Shown: positions 37,039 through 47,224, numbered from the stretch's first letter. The stretch: DNA of 64,000 nucleotides from Bacillus sp. REN3 (GCF_017912555.1 NZ_JAERSD010000006.1:130681-194680); one strand, 5' to 3'. Notes: a model not told the origin generated them from the sequence alone. Program-made: numbers and translations.

Positions 37039-37696
37039 TGGTAGTCACCTCCTGATAATACTAATTTCTCTTTTTGTTACACGAATTATGCAAATAAAAG
37101 GATCACCGAAGAATTTAATGAATCTTAAAAAGACACTATTTTGTAACATAGTATTGGTTTTATAAAAAGAGACTGGTGGTATAATAAAAGTGTAAAAAGA
37201 ATAAATTGACATCTTAGGAGGCTCAACCAATTGTGTTCGTTCCGTAGAGAACGAAGAAAGGGTTTATTCCTTTACAGCTAAATGTAAGCGCTTTACCTTA
37301 AGGGCATGGGAAATATTCCCTGGTCACTTGATTGAACACAGTTTTGTTCAATCTACTTCAAGCTTTGTAAGATGTTTGCAGGTCAAGTTCAACTGAACTT
37401 TCCACTTCTTCTCAGAAGGAAGAAAACAGAAATTCAGCCTATGAACTTATACGCTGAAAAGAAGTTTTCAACCAAAAGGATATGCCATCGAACAGCTTGA
37501 TTTTTTGGATGGGATGTTTGGAGAAGATGGTTGGACAATTTTTAAAAATATGTCCGGAAATTCAGTAAAACATATGATCCTGTCAAACTATCTGTATAGC
37601 GTCTGAAGGATGGTATAAAGTGATCAATGGTCAAAGATCATGAAAGGGAAATGGAAAGTGCCAGAGAAAAGTGATTTGCAATAGCGAGAGGGAATA
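37039..37696. other. 650-base region with possible gene debris
   Basis: No intact gene. One fragment at about 37478-37606 reads GYAIEQLDFLDGMFGEDGW ... MILSNYLYSV then stop, which looks protein-like but has no start or RBS. The interval ends in the terminator at 37880, so a transcript probably crosses it. Confidence 0.35.
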
Positions 37697-37846
37697 ATGA
37701 GTCTCTCGGTGATTATACCGAAAAATGTGTTTGTCAAGGATTTTCATGAAATCAGTGCAACCACTTATGAACTTCCTTATGCGGAACAAACACACATCGG
37801 CTATAGTAAAAGGGAAGATGACAACTCAATAGTATCATTGTTTTGA
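37697..37846 (+). CDS. possible small protein, 49 aa
   Basis: MSLSVIIPKNVFVKDFHEIS ... ends NSIVSLF. GAGAGGG lies close before the ATG and a terminator follows 30 bases after the stop. Unrecognised; may be a remnant of a larger gene. Confidence 0.35.
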   Translation: MSLSVIIPKNVFVKDFHEISATTYELPYAEQTHIGYSKREDDNSIVSLF

Positions 37847-37879
37847 GCTGATGCTGGTTGGGTCTCCTAAGATGTTAAT

Positions 37880-37911
37880 AAAAAGCTTCATTTGAAGCTT
37901 TTTATTTTTTT
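37880..37911 (+). terminator. terminator
   Basis: AAAAAGCTTCA pairs with TGAAGCTTTTT; T-rich tail. Confidence 0.85.
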
Positions 37912-37949
37912 GGGCTATGTTAAAGACCAGTATTGATTTTTAATACCTT

Positions 37950-38195
37950 TGTTTGGAGCGGAAGGCACGCAGACTCCTCGAAAATGCGTACGCATTTCCT
38001 TCGTGGGCAAACTCGAGGAAGCCCATTCAGTGTCCAGCGAGAGCCCGGAGGCGCAAAACGCCGAGGAGGATCCCGGGCACGCCCGCGGAAAGCGGCCGAC
38101 TAAAACCACCGCACCCTGCGGCAAAGTCTGCATTAGGTCAACCTTTCCGTCGAAGTGACTGGAGTGGAAAGCATCAATCAAATTTAGCATTGCCA
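37950..38195. repeat. dispersed intergenic repeat, copy 5
   Basis: TTTGGAGCGGAAGGCACGCA, GACTCCTCGAAAATGCG, AACTCGAGGAAGCCCATTC and GTGTCC are repeated almost unchanged in inverted orientation at 58430-58690. Confidence 0.7.
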
Positions 38196-38254
38196 CTTTT
38201 TAAAAATGAATTGCTGACAAAAACTCAAAATTGTTGCCTGAAATCAGCATGATG

Positions 38255-38294
38255 AAACAGGAAAAGGCGCCGACTGTGGCGCCTTTTCCTGTTT
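38255..38294 (-). terminator. terminator of yhfH
   Basis: AAACAGGAAAAGGCGCC pairs perfectly with GGCGCCTTTTCCTGTTT (17 bp). Confidence 0.9.
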
Positions 38295-38298
38295 ACCT

Positions 38299-38433
38299 TT
38301 ATTCTTCCTTTTTTGATAAGCAGCGATCGCATTCCATCATGTATGACTCTGCTTGTTCATGTATTCTCTCCCCGCATTCTGGGCACACCTTCTTGGGCAG
38401 ATTACGAAAAAACTCAACCGGACTCTTAATCAT
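38299..38433 (-). CDS. yhfH: YhfH family protein
   Basis: 44 aa, missed by length filters. MIKSPVEFFRNLPKKVCPEC then ECDRCLSKKEE: an N-terminal FFRNLPKK motif and two Cys-x2-Cys pairs, as in Bacillus YhfH. Probably a small zinc-binding protein; function unknown. AAGGAGGAA precedes the ATG by about six bases. Confidence 0.82.
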   Translation of the reverse strand: MIKSPVEFFRNLPKKVCPECGERIHEQAESYMMECDRCLSKKEE

Positions 38434-38862
38434 TACTAGTTCCTCCTTTTATAATACAATTTATATTTTATATATTCTGTTATAGTACAGTATAAACCGT
38501 AAATCATCATTTGTGTAGACTTTTTTGAAAAAAAACAAAAATCAGACTAATTTCCTATATTTAAAGCCCGTTCAGGAAGTGAGCAAAATAATAGTATCAA
38601 TTTTAAAAGGGTAATCCAGGGTTTGGAAAACGGAAAGAAAGTTCCCAAACGGGCTACGGGAAAGTCAAAACTGGAACGATCGGGGCTAGAGCGTGCCTAA
38701 AAGGAGCTTAGTAATTAAGTAAATCGGATTTCAAATTAATTATTTGAATTGTCAATATATAAAAGTGACAAAATTATTACAAATTTAACAGTAAAAGCTT
38801 TAATTCTAAGTTAGTTTCCCTTACAATCATAATGAATATATTATTTTAGGGAATGATGAACT
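38434..38862. other. 430-base gap
   Basis: No gene. Very A+T-rich near 38740-38850, which should hold the kinase promoter. Confidence 0.4.
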
Positions 38863-41019
38863 TTGGAACCTGAATTAGCGTACAATCCCATCTTATTGCT
38901 TGTCGCTATATTATTAACAATTATGTCATCCTATACAGCGCTGGATTTATTCACATTGATTAAATCATCGGACAGGAACAAACGGTTTCTTTTCCTTGGA
39001 GGAGCTTTTTCTCTAGGGCTTGGAATCTGGGTCATGAATTTCTTCGGAATGCTTGCGATGACAATCAGCCGGTCAGCTTCTTATCAAATTCCAGTGACAT
39101 TGTTATCCATCCTGTTGGGAATTTCTTTTACAGCATTAGCGTTTTATTCTCTGACAGGGAAGATGGTAAACAAGGCGAATTTATTTGCTGGCAGTATGTT
39201 CATGACGCTGGCCGTTTTGTTTGTCCATATTCTTGGCTTATATTCTATGAACTTTGAATTCAGATATCAGCCGATTATCTTGATCATTGCTCTTGCGCTA
39301 GTGTATGGGTCTTTTTTCTTTTCCTTCTGGATGCTATTTCTTTCTAGAATCTATTCTCAAGGTAATCACGGATGGATTAAGCCAATCAGCTCTTTTATCA
39401 TTGCTGCGGCAATCATTGAAGGTCATTTTTTGCTCACTAAAGCCGCGGTCATGGACTTCAGTACAGGAGGGTTGGGAAATACCGGGATACCCGAATCGTT
39501 AATCAGTTATCTGATTGTCTTCATGTCTGTGCTTATTCTTGCCGGATTGATTGGTTCAAGTGCCTTGATAAGCAAGCGGCTGGCTGTTTCAGATACAAAC
39601 CTGAAAGATATAACAGAAGCTCTCAATGTATCAACAATCGTTGCCATCACTGATCCAAAAGGGAACATCACCTTTGTAAATGATAAATTTGTCGAGATCT
39701 CAAAGTATAGTGAAGCCGAGCTGTTAGGCGAAAATCACTCCATCCTGAATTCTGGCTATCATTCCAAGGAATTTTTTAAAGATATGTGGAGAAAGATAGG
39801 GTCAGGAAAAGTATGGAAGGGAGAGATTCGAAATAAAGCAAAGGATGGATCCTATTATTGGGTCGATACGACCATTGTTCCTTTCCTGAATAGCAAGGGC
39901 AGACCATACCAATATGTATCCATTCGTTTCGATATCACGCAGAGGAAACAGGCTGAAGCCAGCTTGAAGGATTCTCTTAAAGAAGTGAGTGATATCAATT
40001 TTGCTTTGGACCAGTCCTCGATTGTTGCTTTTACAGATGAAAAGGGAATTATTAAACAGGTCAATGACAAGTTCTGTGAAATTTCAAAATTTAGCAGGGA
40101 GGAATTGATTGGCCAGGATCATCGGATTCTGAATTCCGGCCTGCATTCAAAGGAGTTTTTTAAAAACCTTTGGAAAACGATTGGCTCAGGTAATGTGTGG
40201 AAGGGTGAAATCCGCAATAGAGCGAAGGACGGAGCGTTTTATTGGGTGGACACCACTATCGTACCTTTCGTGGATGAAGACGGAAGACCTTATCAATATT
40301 TAGCAATCCGCAATGATATCACTGAAAAGAAAAGATCCGAAGAGATGCTGCACCGCCAGGATAAGCTTGCGGCAGTTGGCCAGCTTGCTGCAGGTGTTGC
40401 ACATGAAATAAGGAACCCGTTGACATCGATGAAGGGATATGCCGAATTCTTGCAACTAGATGAAGCGGATCCACAACGCAAAGAGTTTATTGACATCATC
40501 CTTGATGAAATCGACCGTGTCAACAATATCGTTGAAGAATTCATGGTCTTAGCAAAGCCGAAGGCAGTCGAACTCGAGGAGAAAAATATCATTCCAATTG
40601 TCAAAAATGTTGTTTCAATGCTGAAGTTCGAGGCTAGAAAACGAAATGTAAGCCTTAATTTCGACTCCAGGAATGAGATCATCCAGATTGAGTGTGACGA
40701 AAATCGCCTCAAGCAGGTTTTTCTCAACTTTATAAAGAATGGGATTGAAGCAATGCCTGATGGCGGCGATTTAACCGTTAAAATTGATATCCAGGATGAA
40801 AGTGTGATGATATCAATCCAGGATACCGGCGTCGGGATTCCTCCGGAAACGTTGAAGAAAATCGGTGAACCATTTTACACAACGAAGAAAAATGGCAATG
40901 GCCTTGGCCTTATGGTCAGCTTCAAGATTATCGAAAGTCATAATGGCAAGGTTTATATTGAAAGTGAACAAAATAAAGGCACCACTTTTAAAATCATGTT
41001 CCCTGCAAAAATTGCATAA
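38863..41019 (+). CDS. membrane sensor histidine kinase, degenerate MHYT + 2 PAS
   Basis: 718 aa. About seven helices (1-240) resemble an MHYT sensor, but motif residues are changed (VMNFFGMLAM, FVHILGLYSM), so metal binding may be lost. Two PAS-PAC units (about 250-370 and 380-495) are near-duplicates sharing HSKEFFK, GSGxVWKGEIRNxAKDG and YWVDTTIVPF. The kinase core has the phospho-His in AHEIRNPLTS, then ENRLKQVFLNFIKNGIEA (N box), DTGVGIP (G1) and GNGLGLMV (G2). TTG start after AGGGA. No response regulator is adjacent, as for KinA-type sporulation kinases. Confidence 0.88.
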   Translation: MEPELAYNPILLLVAILLTIMSSYTALDLFTLIKSSDRNKRFLFLGGAFSLGLGIWVMNFFGMLAMTISRSASYQIPVTLLSILLGISFTALAFYSLTGKMVNKANLFAGSMFMTLAVLFVHILGLYSMNFEFRYQPIILIIALALVYGSFFFSFWMLFLSRIYSQGNHGWIKPISSFIIAAAIIEGHFLLTKAAVMDFSTGGLGNTGIPESLISYLIVFMSVLILAGLIGSSALISKRLAVSDTNLKDITEALNVSTIVAITDPKGNITFVNDKFVEISKYSEAELLGENHSILNSGYHSKEFFKDMWRKIGSGKVWKGEIRNKAKDGSYYWVDTTIVPFLNSKGRPYQYVSIRFDITQRKQAEASLKDSLKEVSDINFALDQSSIVAFTDEKGIIKQVNDKFCEISKFSREELIGQDHRILNSGLHSKEFFKNLWKTIGSGNVWKGEIRNRAKDGAFYWVDTTIVPFVDEDGRPYQYLAIRNDITEKKRSEEMLHRQDKLAAVGQLAAGVAHEIRNPLTSMKGYAEFLQLDEADPQRKEFIDIILDEIDRVNNIVEEFMVLAKPKAVELEEKNIIPIVKNVVSMLKFEARKRNVSLNFDSRNEIIQIECDENRLKQVFLNFIKNGIEAMPDGGDLTVKIDIQDESVMISIQDTGVGIPPETLKKIGEPFYTTKKNGNGLGLMVSFKIIESHNGKVYIESEQNKGTTFKIMFPAKIA

Positions 41020-41025
41020 GGATAA

Positions 41026-41056
41026 AAACAAGGCGGAAGATACCGCCTTGTTTTTT
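41026..41056 (+). terminator. terminator
   Basis: AAACAAGGCGG pairs with CCGCCTTGTTT; T-run follows. Confidence 0.92.
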
Positions 41057-41180
41057 GTCGAAAAAAAAGTTGGTAATATGACAAAGAAATCCTCATTCCA
41101 ACCAACAATAGAGTGCATTTTTAGATTAATATGGATAGTAAGAAAGTTTTTAATAAGGGAAAATGCGAGGAGGGGTTGGA

Positions 41181-43244
41181 ATGGCAACAACCAGCCAGGT
41201 AAAGACAGTCTGTGGGTATTGCGGGACAGGGTGCGGCTTGGTTTTAGAGGTGGAGAACAACAAAATCGTCAAAATCCGTGGAGACAAGGAGGCGCCAGTC
41301 AATAAAGGGCAGACATGCGTGAAGGGAGCTTTTGCATACGAATATGTTCATGCACCCGAACGGCTGACATCTCCAATGATAAGAAAAGCTGGGGAGCTCG
41401 TGAAAGTTTCATGGGATGAGGCCCTGAATTTTATTGCAAACAGACTTTCATCTATTAAAAAGGATTTTGGCGCAGAGTCGATTTCGATGTTCGCATGTGC
41501 CAGGACTACAAATGAATCTAACTACATTACACAAAAGTTCATGAGAGCCGCCATTGGAAACAACAATATTGATGGCTGTAACCGAACGTGACACGCTCCA
41601 AGCGTCGCCGGTCTGGCGACTGTATTTGGCAGTGGATTCCCTACAAACCGGCTGGATGATATCGATGAGGCCGAAGTGTTATTACTGATGGGGTCCAATA
41701 CAACGGAAGCCCATCCAATCATTGGGAACAGAATCAAAAAGGCAGTAAAAGCAGGATTGAGAGTCATCGTGGTCGACCCAAGGAAAATCGATATGGTCAA
41801 GTCGGCCGAAAAGCATTTGCAAATCAACGTCGGATCTGATATCGCACTGATCAATGCGATGATCAGGATTATCATAACGGAAGGCTGGTACGACCGTAGT
41901 TTCATAGAGAGGAATACGATAGAGTTCGACACGTTACTCGAAAAGGTAGATTTATATACTCCTGAGTATTCTGCGGCCATTACAGGTGTCCCAGCAGAAG
42001 AAATTGTAGAGACAGCAAGGCTGTATGCAAATTCAAAGCGTTCAATGATTGCCTATACGCTGGGAATTACAGAACATCATTGCGGAGTAAATAATGTGTT
42101 TGATATTGCCAATCTAGCATTGCTGACCGGTCACATCGGGAAGCCAGGGTCAGGAATCATGCCGCTCAGAGGACAAAATAACGTACAGGGAGCCGGTGAT
42201 ATGGGATGTCTCCCGAATCAGCTTACTGGCGCTGTCAGCGTGTTGGATGACAATTATCGAAGGCGTTATGAAGAGGAATGGAAAGTGAAAATCAGCTCCA
42301 AAGTCGGAGACACCCAAACAAGGACCTTCGATAAAATTGAGTTGGGTGAAATAAAAGCCTTGTATGTGATTGGTGAGAATCCGCTGTTAGCGGATGTCCA
42401 TATGAACCACACGAAAAGGATACTGGAACAGCTTGACCTCTTGATTGTGCAGGATATCTTCATGACAGATACAGCGGAATTGGCAGATGTTGTGCTGCCA
42501 GCAAAATCCTGGGGGGAAGTCGACGGCACCTATACCAATACTGATAGGAGAATTCAACGTGTACGTAAAGCTGTTGCTTCCCATCCGGATGTCAGAGAGG
42601 ACTGGGAAATCCTCTGTGAATTATCTGGAAGGCTCGGCTATCCAATGTCGTACACATCGAGTGAAGAGATATGGAATGAGGTTAGGAAGCTTGCCTGGGA
42701 AATGTATGGCGGCATCTCATATAAACGTCTGGATCAGGAATATGGAATTCATTATCCTTGTCCGGATGAATCACACCCCGGAACGATGGTCCTTCACGAA
42801 CGTTTCCATCAGTCACAGGCTGATGGAGAACGCTCAGCTTTTGTTCCGGTTGGCTATACTCCGCCATTGGAAATGCCTGATGAAGAATTTCCTTTCACAT
42901 TGACAACCGGCAGGAGATACGAGTCATACAATACACATACCCAGACGCGGCATTATGCACCGGGTGTGAAAATTAAGCAAACGGAAGAGACTTTGGATAT
43001 CCATCCTGAAGATGCTGGAAAACTCGGCATAGAAAACGGGGAAATGGTGAGAGTGAGTTCAAGAAGAGGGGAATTGACAGTCAGAGCAAAGGTGACGAGT
43101 CAAGTTGTTCCTGGTCTGGTGTTCATGAGCTTTCATTGGTCCGAAGTGCCGACAAATGTACTGACATTGAACGAATATGATCCGATTTCCGGCACAGCAG
43201 AATTTAAAGCCTGTGCGGTCAAAGTTCAATCTGTAAGTAATTGA
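41181..43244 (+). CDS. fdhF: selenocysteine formate dehydrogenase, alpha subunit
   Basis: 687 codons, continuous only if TGA 41589 (codon 137) is read as selenocysteine. The context GCNRT-U-HAPSVAGL equals the Sec site of E. coli FdhF (ARV-U-HGPSVAGL). A [4Fe-4S] cluster binds to Cys11, Cys14, Cys18 and Cys46. The rest is a molybdopterin-bis-MGD enzyme of the FdhF/NarB family (PLRGQNNVQGAGDMG; C-terminal SRRGELTVRA). It oxidises formate; no electron-transfer subunits are fused or adjacent, so partners are unknown. GAGGAGGGG lies before ATG 41181. Standard callers would split it at 41591. Confidence 0.95.
41604..41620 (+). promoter_or_regulatory. bacterial SECIS element of fdhF
   Basis: GTCGCC-GGTCT-GGCGAC: six perfect base pairs closing a GGUCU loop, starting 12 bases after the UGA. 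The loop sequence equals the SelB-contact loop of E. coli fdhF mRNA. Confidence 0.93.
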
Positions 43245-43252
43245 ATTTACGG

Positions 43253-43292
43253 AAAGCCCATGTTTCCAAATAAGGAAACATGGGCTTTTTTG
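43253..43292 (+). terminator. terminator of fdhF
   Basis: AAAGCCCATGTTTCC pairs with GGAAACATGGGCTTT; T-run follows. Confidence 0.95.
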
Positions 43293-43635
43293 TCCAAGAA
43301 GGAGTTTATTTATTATTCTTAGGCACTTACTTTTGGTCCTTTTATATCTCAGATTTATATTTTTTTAAATTTCTTGGCAGGTAAGGATGGCTGGATTCGG
43401 TTGACTATTATGGCTTAAAAAGTATTTTTATGAAAGAAAATTGAAATAAAACCTCGATTTAAGAAATTTATGGAAAATTATATTGATATAATTAGAATAT
43501 TCAGTCTATTAGACATCTTCCCGTTATAATTCTGTTATTCTCGTAACTGAATTTAAATGTCGTTGTTCTTTTTCTGAGAGAAATATATGTTACGATTATC
43601 ACCGTGAGAAAAAATAGCCGATGGGAGGCAAACAA
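43293..43635. other. upstream region of the LysM/3D gene
   Basis: About 340 A+T-rich bases. Promoter expected; I find no clear WalR box (TGTWAH direct repeat) and no riboswitch I can name. Confidence 0.4.
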
Positions 43636-44400
43636 ATGAAAAAATCATTATTATCATTGGTTGCTGCTGCGGCAATTTCTGGAGCTGTCGGTACGCAAGC
43701 ACAGGCAGAGGAAATCGTCGTACATAAAGGAGATACACTTTGGAATCTCTCCGAAAAATACGACGTATCCGTAGAATCACTGAAAAAATGGAATAACCTT
43801 TCAAGCGATGTCATCCGTGTGAATGACCGCCTTGAAGTATCCCCTGTTAAATATGTTCATGTAAGAGAAGGGGACACACTCTGGAATATTGCTCAAATCT
43901 ACGGAGTTTCTGTAGATGCATTAAAAGATTGGAATAAGCTGTCTTCTGACTTAATCCATCCTGGATTAAGGCTGGCAATTTATACAGATATGCCTGCTGA
44001 AATGAAGGCTAAGCCTGCTGCTGCAGCTCAGCCGGCGGCTAAAACTGTTTCCGCACCACAACAGCCTGCACCTGTTTCTCAAACAGAAGCGCCAAAACAA
44101 GAAGCAACTTCAAAACAAATAACTGTTGAAGCGACTGCGTATACAGCGGATTGTGAGGGTTGCTCAGGAGTCACAAGCACTGGTGTTGATTTGAATGCGA
44201 ATCCGGATGCAAAGGTGATTGCTGTGGATCCTTCAGTGATCCCACTAGGATCCAAGGTTTATGTTGAAGGTTATGGCTACGCAACAGCTGAAGATACTGG
44301 CGGCGCTATCAAAGGCAACCGAATCGATGTTTTCATCCCTGACCAGCAAGATGCAGTGAATTGGGGAAGAAAACAAGTAAATGTAACCATTATCGAATAA
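43636..44400 (+). CDS. yocH: secreted LysM-LysM-3D cell-wall hydrolase, YocH-like
   Basis: 254 aa. Signal peptide 1-24 (QAQA cleavage). Two LysM repeats (about 25-68 and 75-118), each with GDTLWN, bind peptidoglycan. A Pro/Ala/Gln linker leads to a C-terminal 3D domain, named after its Asp residues (VDLNANPD, AVDPSVIPLGSKVY, AEDTGGAIKGNRIDVF), the lytic transglycosylase-like fold also found in YocH and YuiC. GGGAGG precedes ATG 43636. Confidence 0.92.
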   Translation: MKKSLLSLVAAAAISGAVGTQAQAEEIVVHKGDTLWNLSEKYDVSVESLKKWNNLSSDVIRVNDRLEVSPVKYVHVREGDTLWNIAQIYGVSVDALKDWNKLSSDLIHPGLRLAIYTDMPAEMKAKPAAAAQPAAKTVSAPQQPAPVSQTEAPKQEATSKQITVEATAYTADCEGCSGVTSTGVDLNANPDAKVIAVDPSVIPLGSKVYVEGYGYATAEDTGGAIKGNRIDVFIPDQQDAVNWGRKQVNVTIIE

Positions 44401-44418
44401 CCCGCTGAAATAGTATCC

Positions 44419-44450
44419 AAAAGCATTGGCATTTTTGCCAATGCTTTTTT
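44419..44450. terminator. bidirectional terminator
   Basis: AAAAGCATTGGCA pairs with TGCCAATGCTTTT between convergent genes. Confidence 0.92.
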
Positions 44451-45228
44451 AATTTTTCCTTTCAGGTGAGGTTTCAAACTCCTTGTGCATTATTTTCTTT
44501 GGTTTACTAAAATTTGGAATAAGGAAGAACGACAGAAATTGCGAAAGACTCGCTTGCAAATCTTGAAACTTTTCGAAAATCAATTTTCCCTTTTGCGAAA
44601 TAAACGATTTGATGTCACAAAGCTCGACGATTAATTTTTCATTCACCTTTTCAAGATTCGATAGCCTTTCCATGGTGGTCTTGTGAAAAATACCTTGGAG
44701 ATCGAATTGCTCCAGGAGTAATGCATGGACTTCCTCTTGTTTTTTTGTTTGCTGGTCCAATGCCTGGGTGACATCCTCATATTCAAGCAGCTTGCGATTC
44801 AAATCCGTGATCATTGTCTGTTGGAAGGCAAGCTGATCAAGGATTGCCTGACTGGTCAAATCCCCAGCCAACATCGATTGAGATAAATCCACTTGCTTTT
44901 CTTCAAGTTTAAGCAATTTATGTTCAATCCTTAATGCAGAATCACTAAATTCCGAAAACCTTCTGTTCAGCCGCTCTGTTGAATCGCCCTGTTTTGCCAG
45001 AGAGCCAGCGATAGATGAATAGTTATTCAAATGCTGGTTTTTGCTTTCTGCCAGCGATTGTCCAAAGGCAAAAAGATTTTGTCTTAATTTATCAGCGTTT
45101 TCCTGCTGTTGCGCAAGGATTTCCTTCAGGTAATTCAGTTGAAAATTCGCCTGATTGTTTCCTGCATCCAGCTTGGTGTCATTACTGAATACTTTTGGTG
45201 AAACTTGATTATTTACAAACAAAGGCAT
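44449..45228 (-). CDS. coiled-coil protein of unknown function, 259 aa
   Basis: I do not recognise it. No signal peptide or membrane helix. Residues 25-200 are nearly all heptad-like helices rich in Gln, Leu, Glu and Lys (LKEILAQQQENADKLRQN, LLKLEEKQVDLSQSML), followed by a more hydrophobic C-terminal part with FLSFFLIPNF. AGGGG RBS precedes the ATG. Monocistronic. Confidence 0.65.
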   Translation of the reverse strand: MPLFVNNQVSPKVFSNDTKLDAGNNQANFQLNYLKEILAQQQENADKLRQNLFAFGQSLAESKNQHLNNYSSIAGSLAKQGDSTERLNRRFSEFSDSALRIEHKLLKLEEKQVDLSQSMLAGDLTSQAILDQLAFQQTMITDLNRKLLEYEDVTQALDQQTKKQEEVHALLLEQFDLQGIFHKTTMERLSNLEKVNEKLIVELCDIKSFISQKGKLIFEKFQDLQASLSQFLSFFLIPNFSKPKKIMHKEFETSPERKN

Positions 45229-45389
45229 AAACCTAACCCCTTTCTAAGATGTCCGCCTCTTACAGCTTATGAAAAGCAAGAAAAAATGGGTACATTCTAA
45301 GTCAACGTGCTAACACTAATTTCCTATTATGAAAAAGAAACATTTGTGGAAGGATAAGTGAAACTTCATTTTAGAAAGGAGAAGCTGAA

Positions 45390-46154
45390 ATGCTTACAGA
45401 TAAACAGCTTTCCTCTATTAAGAATCAGCTTATTGCTGCTGAAAGAGAGTTGCAGGGCCAGCTCGGCCGAAATGACCATTTTAATCTTGACCGTGGCCAT
45501 TTACATGAATCAGTTGGAGAACTTTCAAGCTATGATAATCATCCAGGTGATGAGGGAACCGAGCTTTACGAAAGGGAAAAGGATATTGCACTGAGTGACC
45601 ATTTAGAATATCAAATCCTTAATATACACAGGGCCCTTAGGGCGATCCAAAATGGAACCTACGGAAAATGCGAAATTTGCGGAAAGGAGATCCCTTTTGA
45701 AAGATTGGTGGCCTTGCCGGAAACAGTCTATTGCATCGACCATACACCGGACAGGACGGTTTCCCATAATCGTCCGATTGAGGAAGGGGTGCTCATGCCT
45801 CCGTTCGGCAAGTTCGATCTAGATGGTAAGGATGAAAATGTAGCCTATGATGCTGAAGATTCCTGGCAGGAAGTCGCTCGGTGGGGGACTTCGGAAACAC
45901 CATCCGATTTAGCGTTCCCAGATGATCAATACCAGGACATCTATGCTGAATCTGATGAAAATGTTGGTTACGTAGAGGACTTTGAGAATTACGTAGGGAC
46001 AGATATAACAGGAAAAGAAATCACAGTATATCCCACAAAACAGCATGAGCAGTATGAGGAAAGTCTTGACGAAGAGGGAATCATGACAGCTTTTGGAGAC
46101 TTGTCACCGTATGAAAAAGAACCTTATACTGATATGGAAAAAAGGGACCAGTGA
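45390..46154 (+). CDS. yteA: TraR/DksA zinc-finger protein, YteA-like
   Basis: 254 aa. The DksA/TraR-type finger is CEICGKEIPFERLVALPET with the later CIDH. An N-terminal coiled coil precedes it and an acidic Bacillus-specific C-terminal region (YteA/YlyA type) follows. In Bacillus such proteins affect transcription or spore germination gene expression; the precise role here is unknown. AAAGGAGAAG precedes the ATG. Confidence 0.9.
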   Translation: MLTDKQLSSIKNQLIAAERELQGQLGRNDHFNLDRGHLHESVGELSSYDNHPGDEGTELYEREKDIALSDHLEYQILNIHRALRAIQNGTYGKCEICGKEIPFERLVALPETVYCIDHTPDRTVSHNRPIEEGVLMPPFGKFDLDGKDENVAYDAEDSWQEVARWGTSETPSDLAFPDDQYQDIYAESDENVGYVEDFENYVGTDITGKEITVYPTKQHEQYEESLDEEGIMTAFGDLSPYEKEPYTDMEKRDQ

Positions 46155-46357
46155 ATAATTGCTTTTAAGGAATGAATAGGAAAGGGTATCCGTTAGGTTT
46201 GTAGGAATGCTCAATGCCCGAAAGTCCTTTGTTGGCGTTTTACATGGAGAGAAATAGTAACTGTTTAATCAAAGCCATTTTTCATAAGAAGAGATTAAAA
46301 CTTCACCTTTCCGGGAAAAGACAACCATATTCGAAGTCAACGAGAGGTGAAGCATTA

Positions 46358-47218
46358 GTGAAGGAAAAAATGATGCATTATGGAAAAAGGCTTATCAGCG
46401 AGATTAAAAAAGATAGTGCAACAGGCCTTGCTGCCCAACAGGCATATTATTACATGCTTGCCTTGTTCCCGCTTCTGATACTGATTATCGCCATTGTACC
46501 CTACTTGAATATCGATCCCGAAAAGGCCATTAATGTCGTCAATACATTGCTGCCCTCGGAATCAGCCGAATTGTTAAAGGATAATGTTGTCAAACTAGTA
46601 AGTGAACGGAATGGAGGATTATTGACTTTTGGAATTATTGGCACTTTATGGTCTGCCTCCAATGGAATCAATGCTTTCATGAAAGCAATGAATATTGCGT
46701 TCGACGTCAGAGAGACTAGGTCTTTCATCAAGGCTAGGCTGATATCGATCCTCCTTACAATCGGCCTGATCTTTGCATTTGCTGTGGCTCTTCTACTTCC
46801 CGTATTTGGAAAAGTTCTTTTGGAAATGGTCAACACAATCGTTCCAATTCCTGCTCCATATGATATCATATTCCGGGTAGTGCGCTGGATCGTTGCCTTT
46901 GTCGTCATGACAGCGGTTCTCGCTGCTTTATACCGTTTGGCTCCCAACAAGCATTATCCTTTTAAGCATGTCATTCCAGGAGCGATTTTCGCGACAATTG
47001 TCTGGCAGCTGATTTCACTCGGGTTTTCTTTTTATGTCAGCAATTTCGGCAATTATTCAGCCACATACGGCAGTCTGGGAGGAGTGATTATCCTTATGCT
47101 ATGGCTATTCCTGACAGGACTGGCCTTAGTGCTCGGCGGCGAAATCAACGCTATTTATCATAATGAAAAATCGGGCAGAGAGGCCATTGTGAATGATCGT
47201 TCGGTTTCAGCTCGATAA
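46358..47218 (+). CDS. YihY/BrkB family membrane protein
   Basis: 286 aa with about six helices. Family features: QQAYYYMLALFPLLILI, IGTLWSASNGINAFMKAMNIAFDV, and LPVFGKVLLE; the C-terminal GGEINAIYH is typical. Formerly called RNase BN, which it is not; function unsettled. GTG 46358 has GAGAGGTGA before it; the longer frame upstream lacks an RBS. Confidence 0.88.
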   Translation: MKEKMMHYGKRLISEIKKDSATGLAAQQAYYYMLALFPLLILIIAIVPYLNIDPEKAINVVNTLLPSESAELLKDNVVKLVSERNGGLLTFGIIGTLWSASNGINAFMKAMNIAFDVRETRSFIKARLISILLTIGLIFAFAVALLLPVFGKVLLEMVNTIVPIPAPYDIIFRVVRWIVAFVVMTAVLAALYRLAPNKHYPFKHVIPGAIFATIVWQLISLGFSFYVSNFGNYSATYGSLGGVIILMLWLFLTGLALVLGGEINAIYHNEKSGREAIVNDRSVSAR

Positions 47219-47224
47219 GGATCC

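Noticed and set aside
37953-38252. Frames of 69-99 codons in the 37.9 kb repeat
   Set aside because: They arise from the G+C-rich repeat; the same block occurs inverted at 58.4 kb with other frames.
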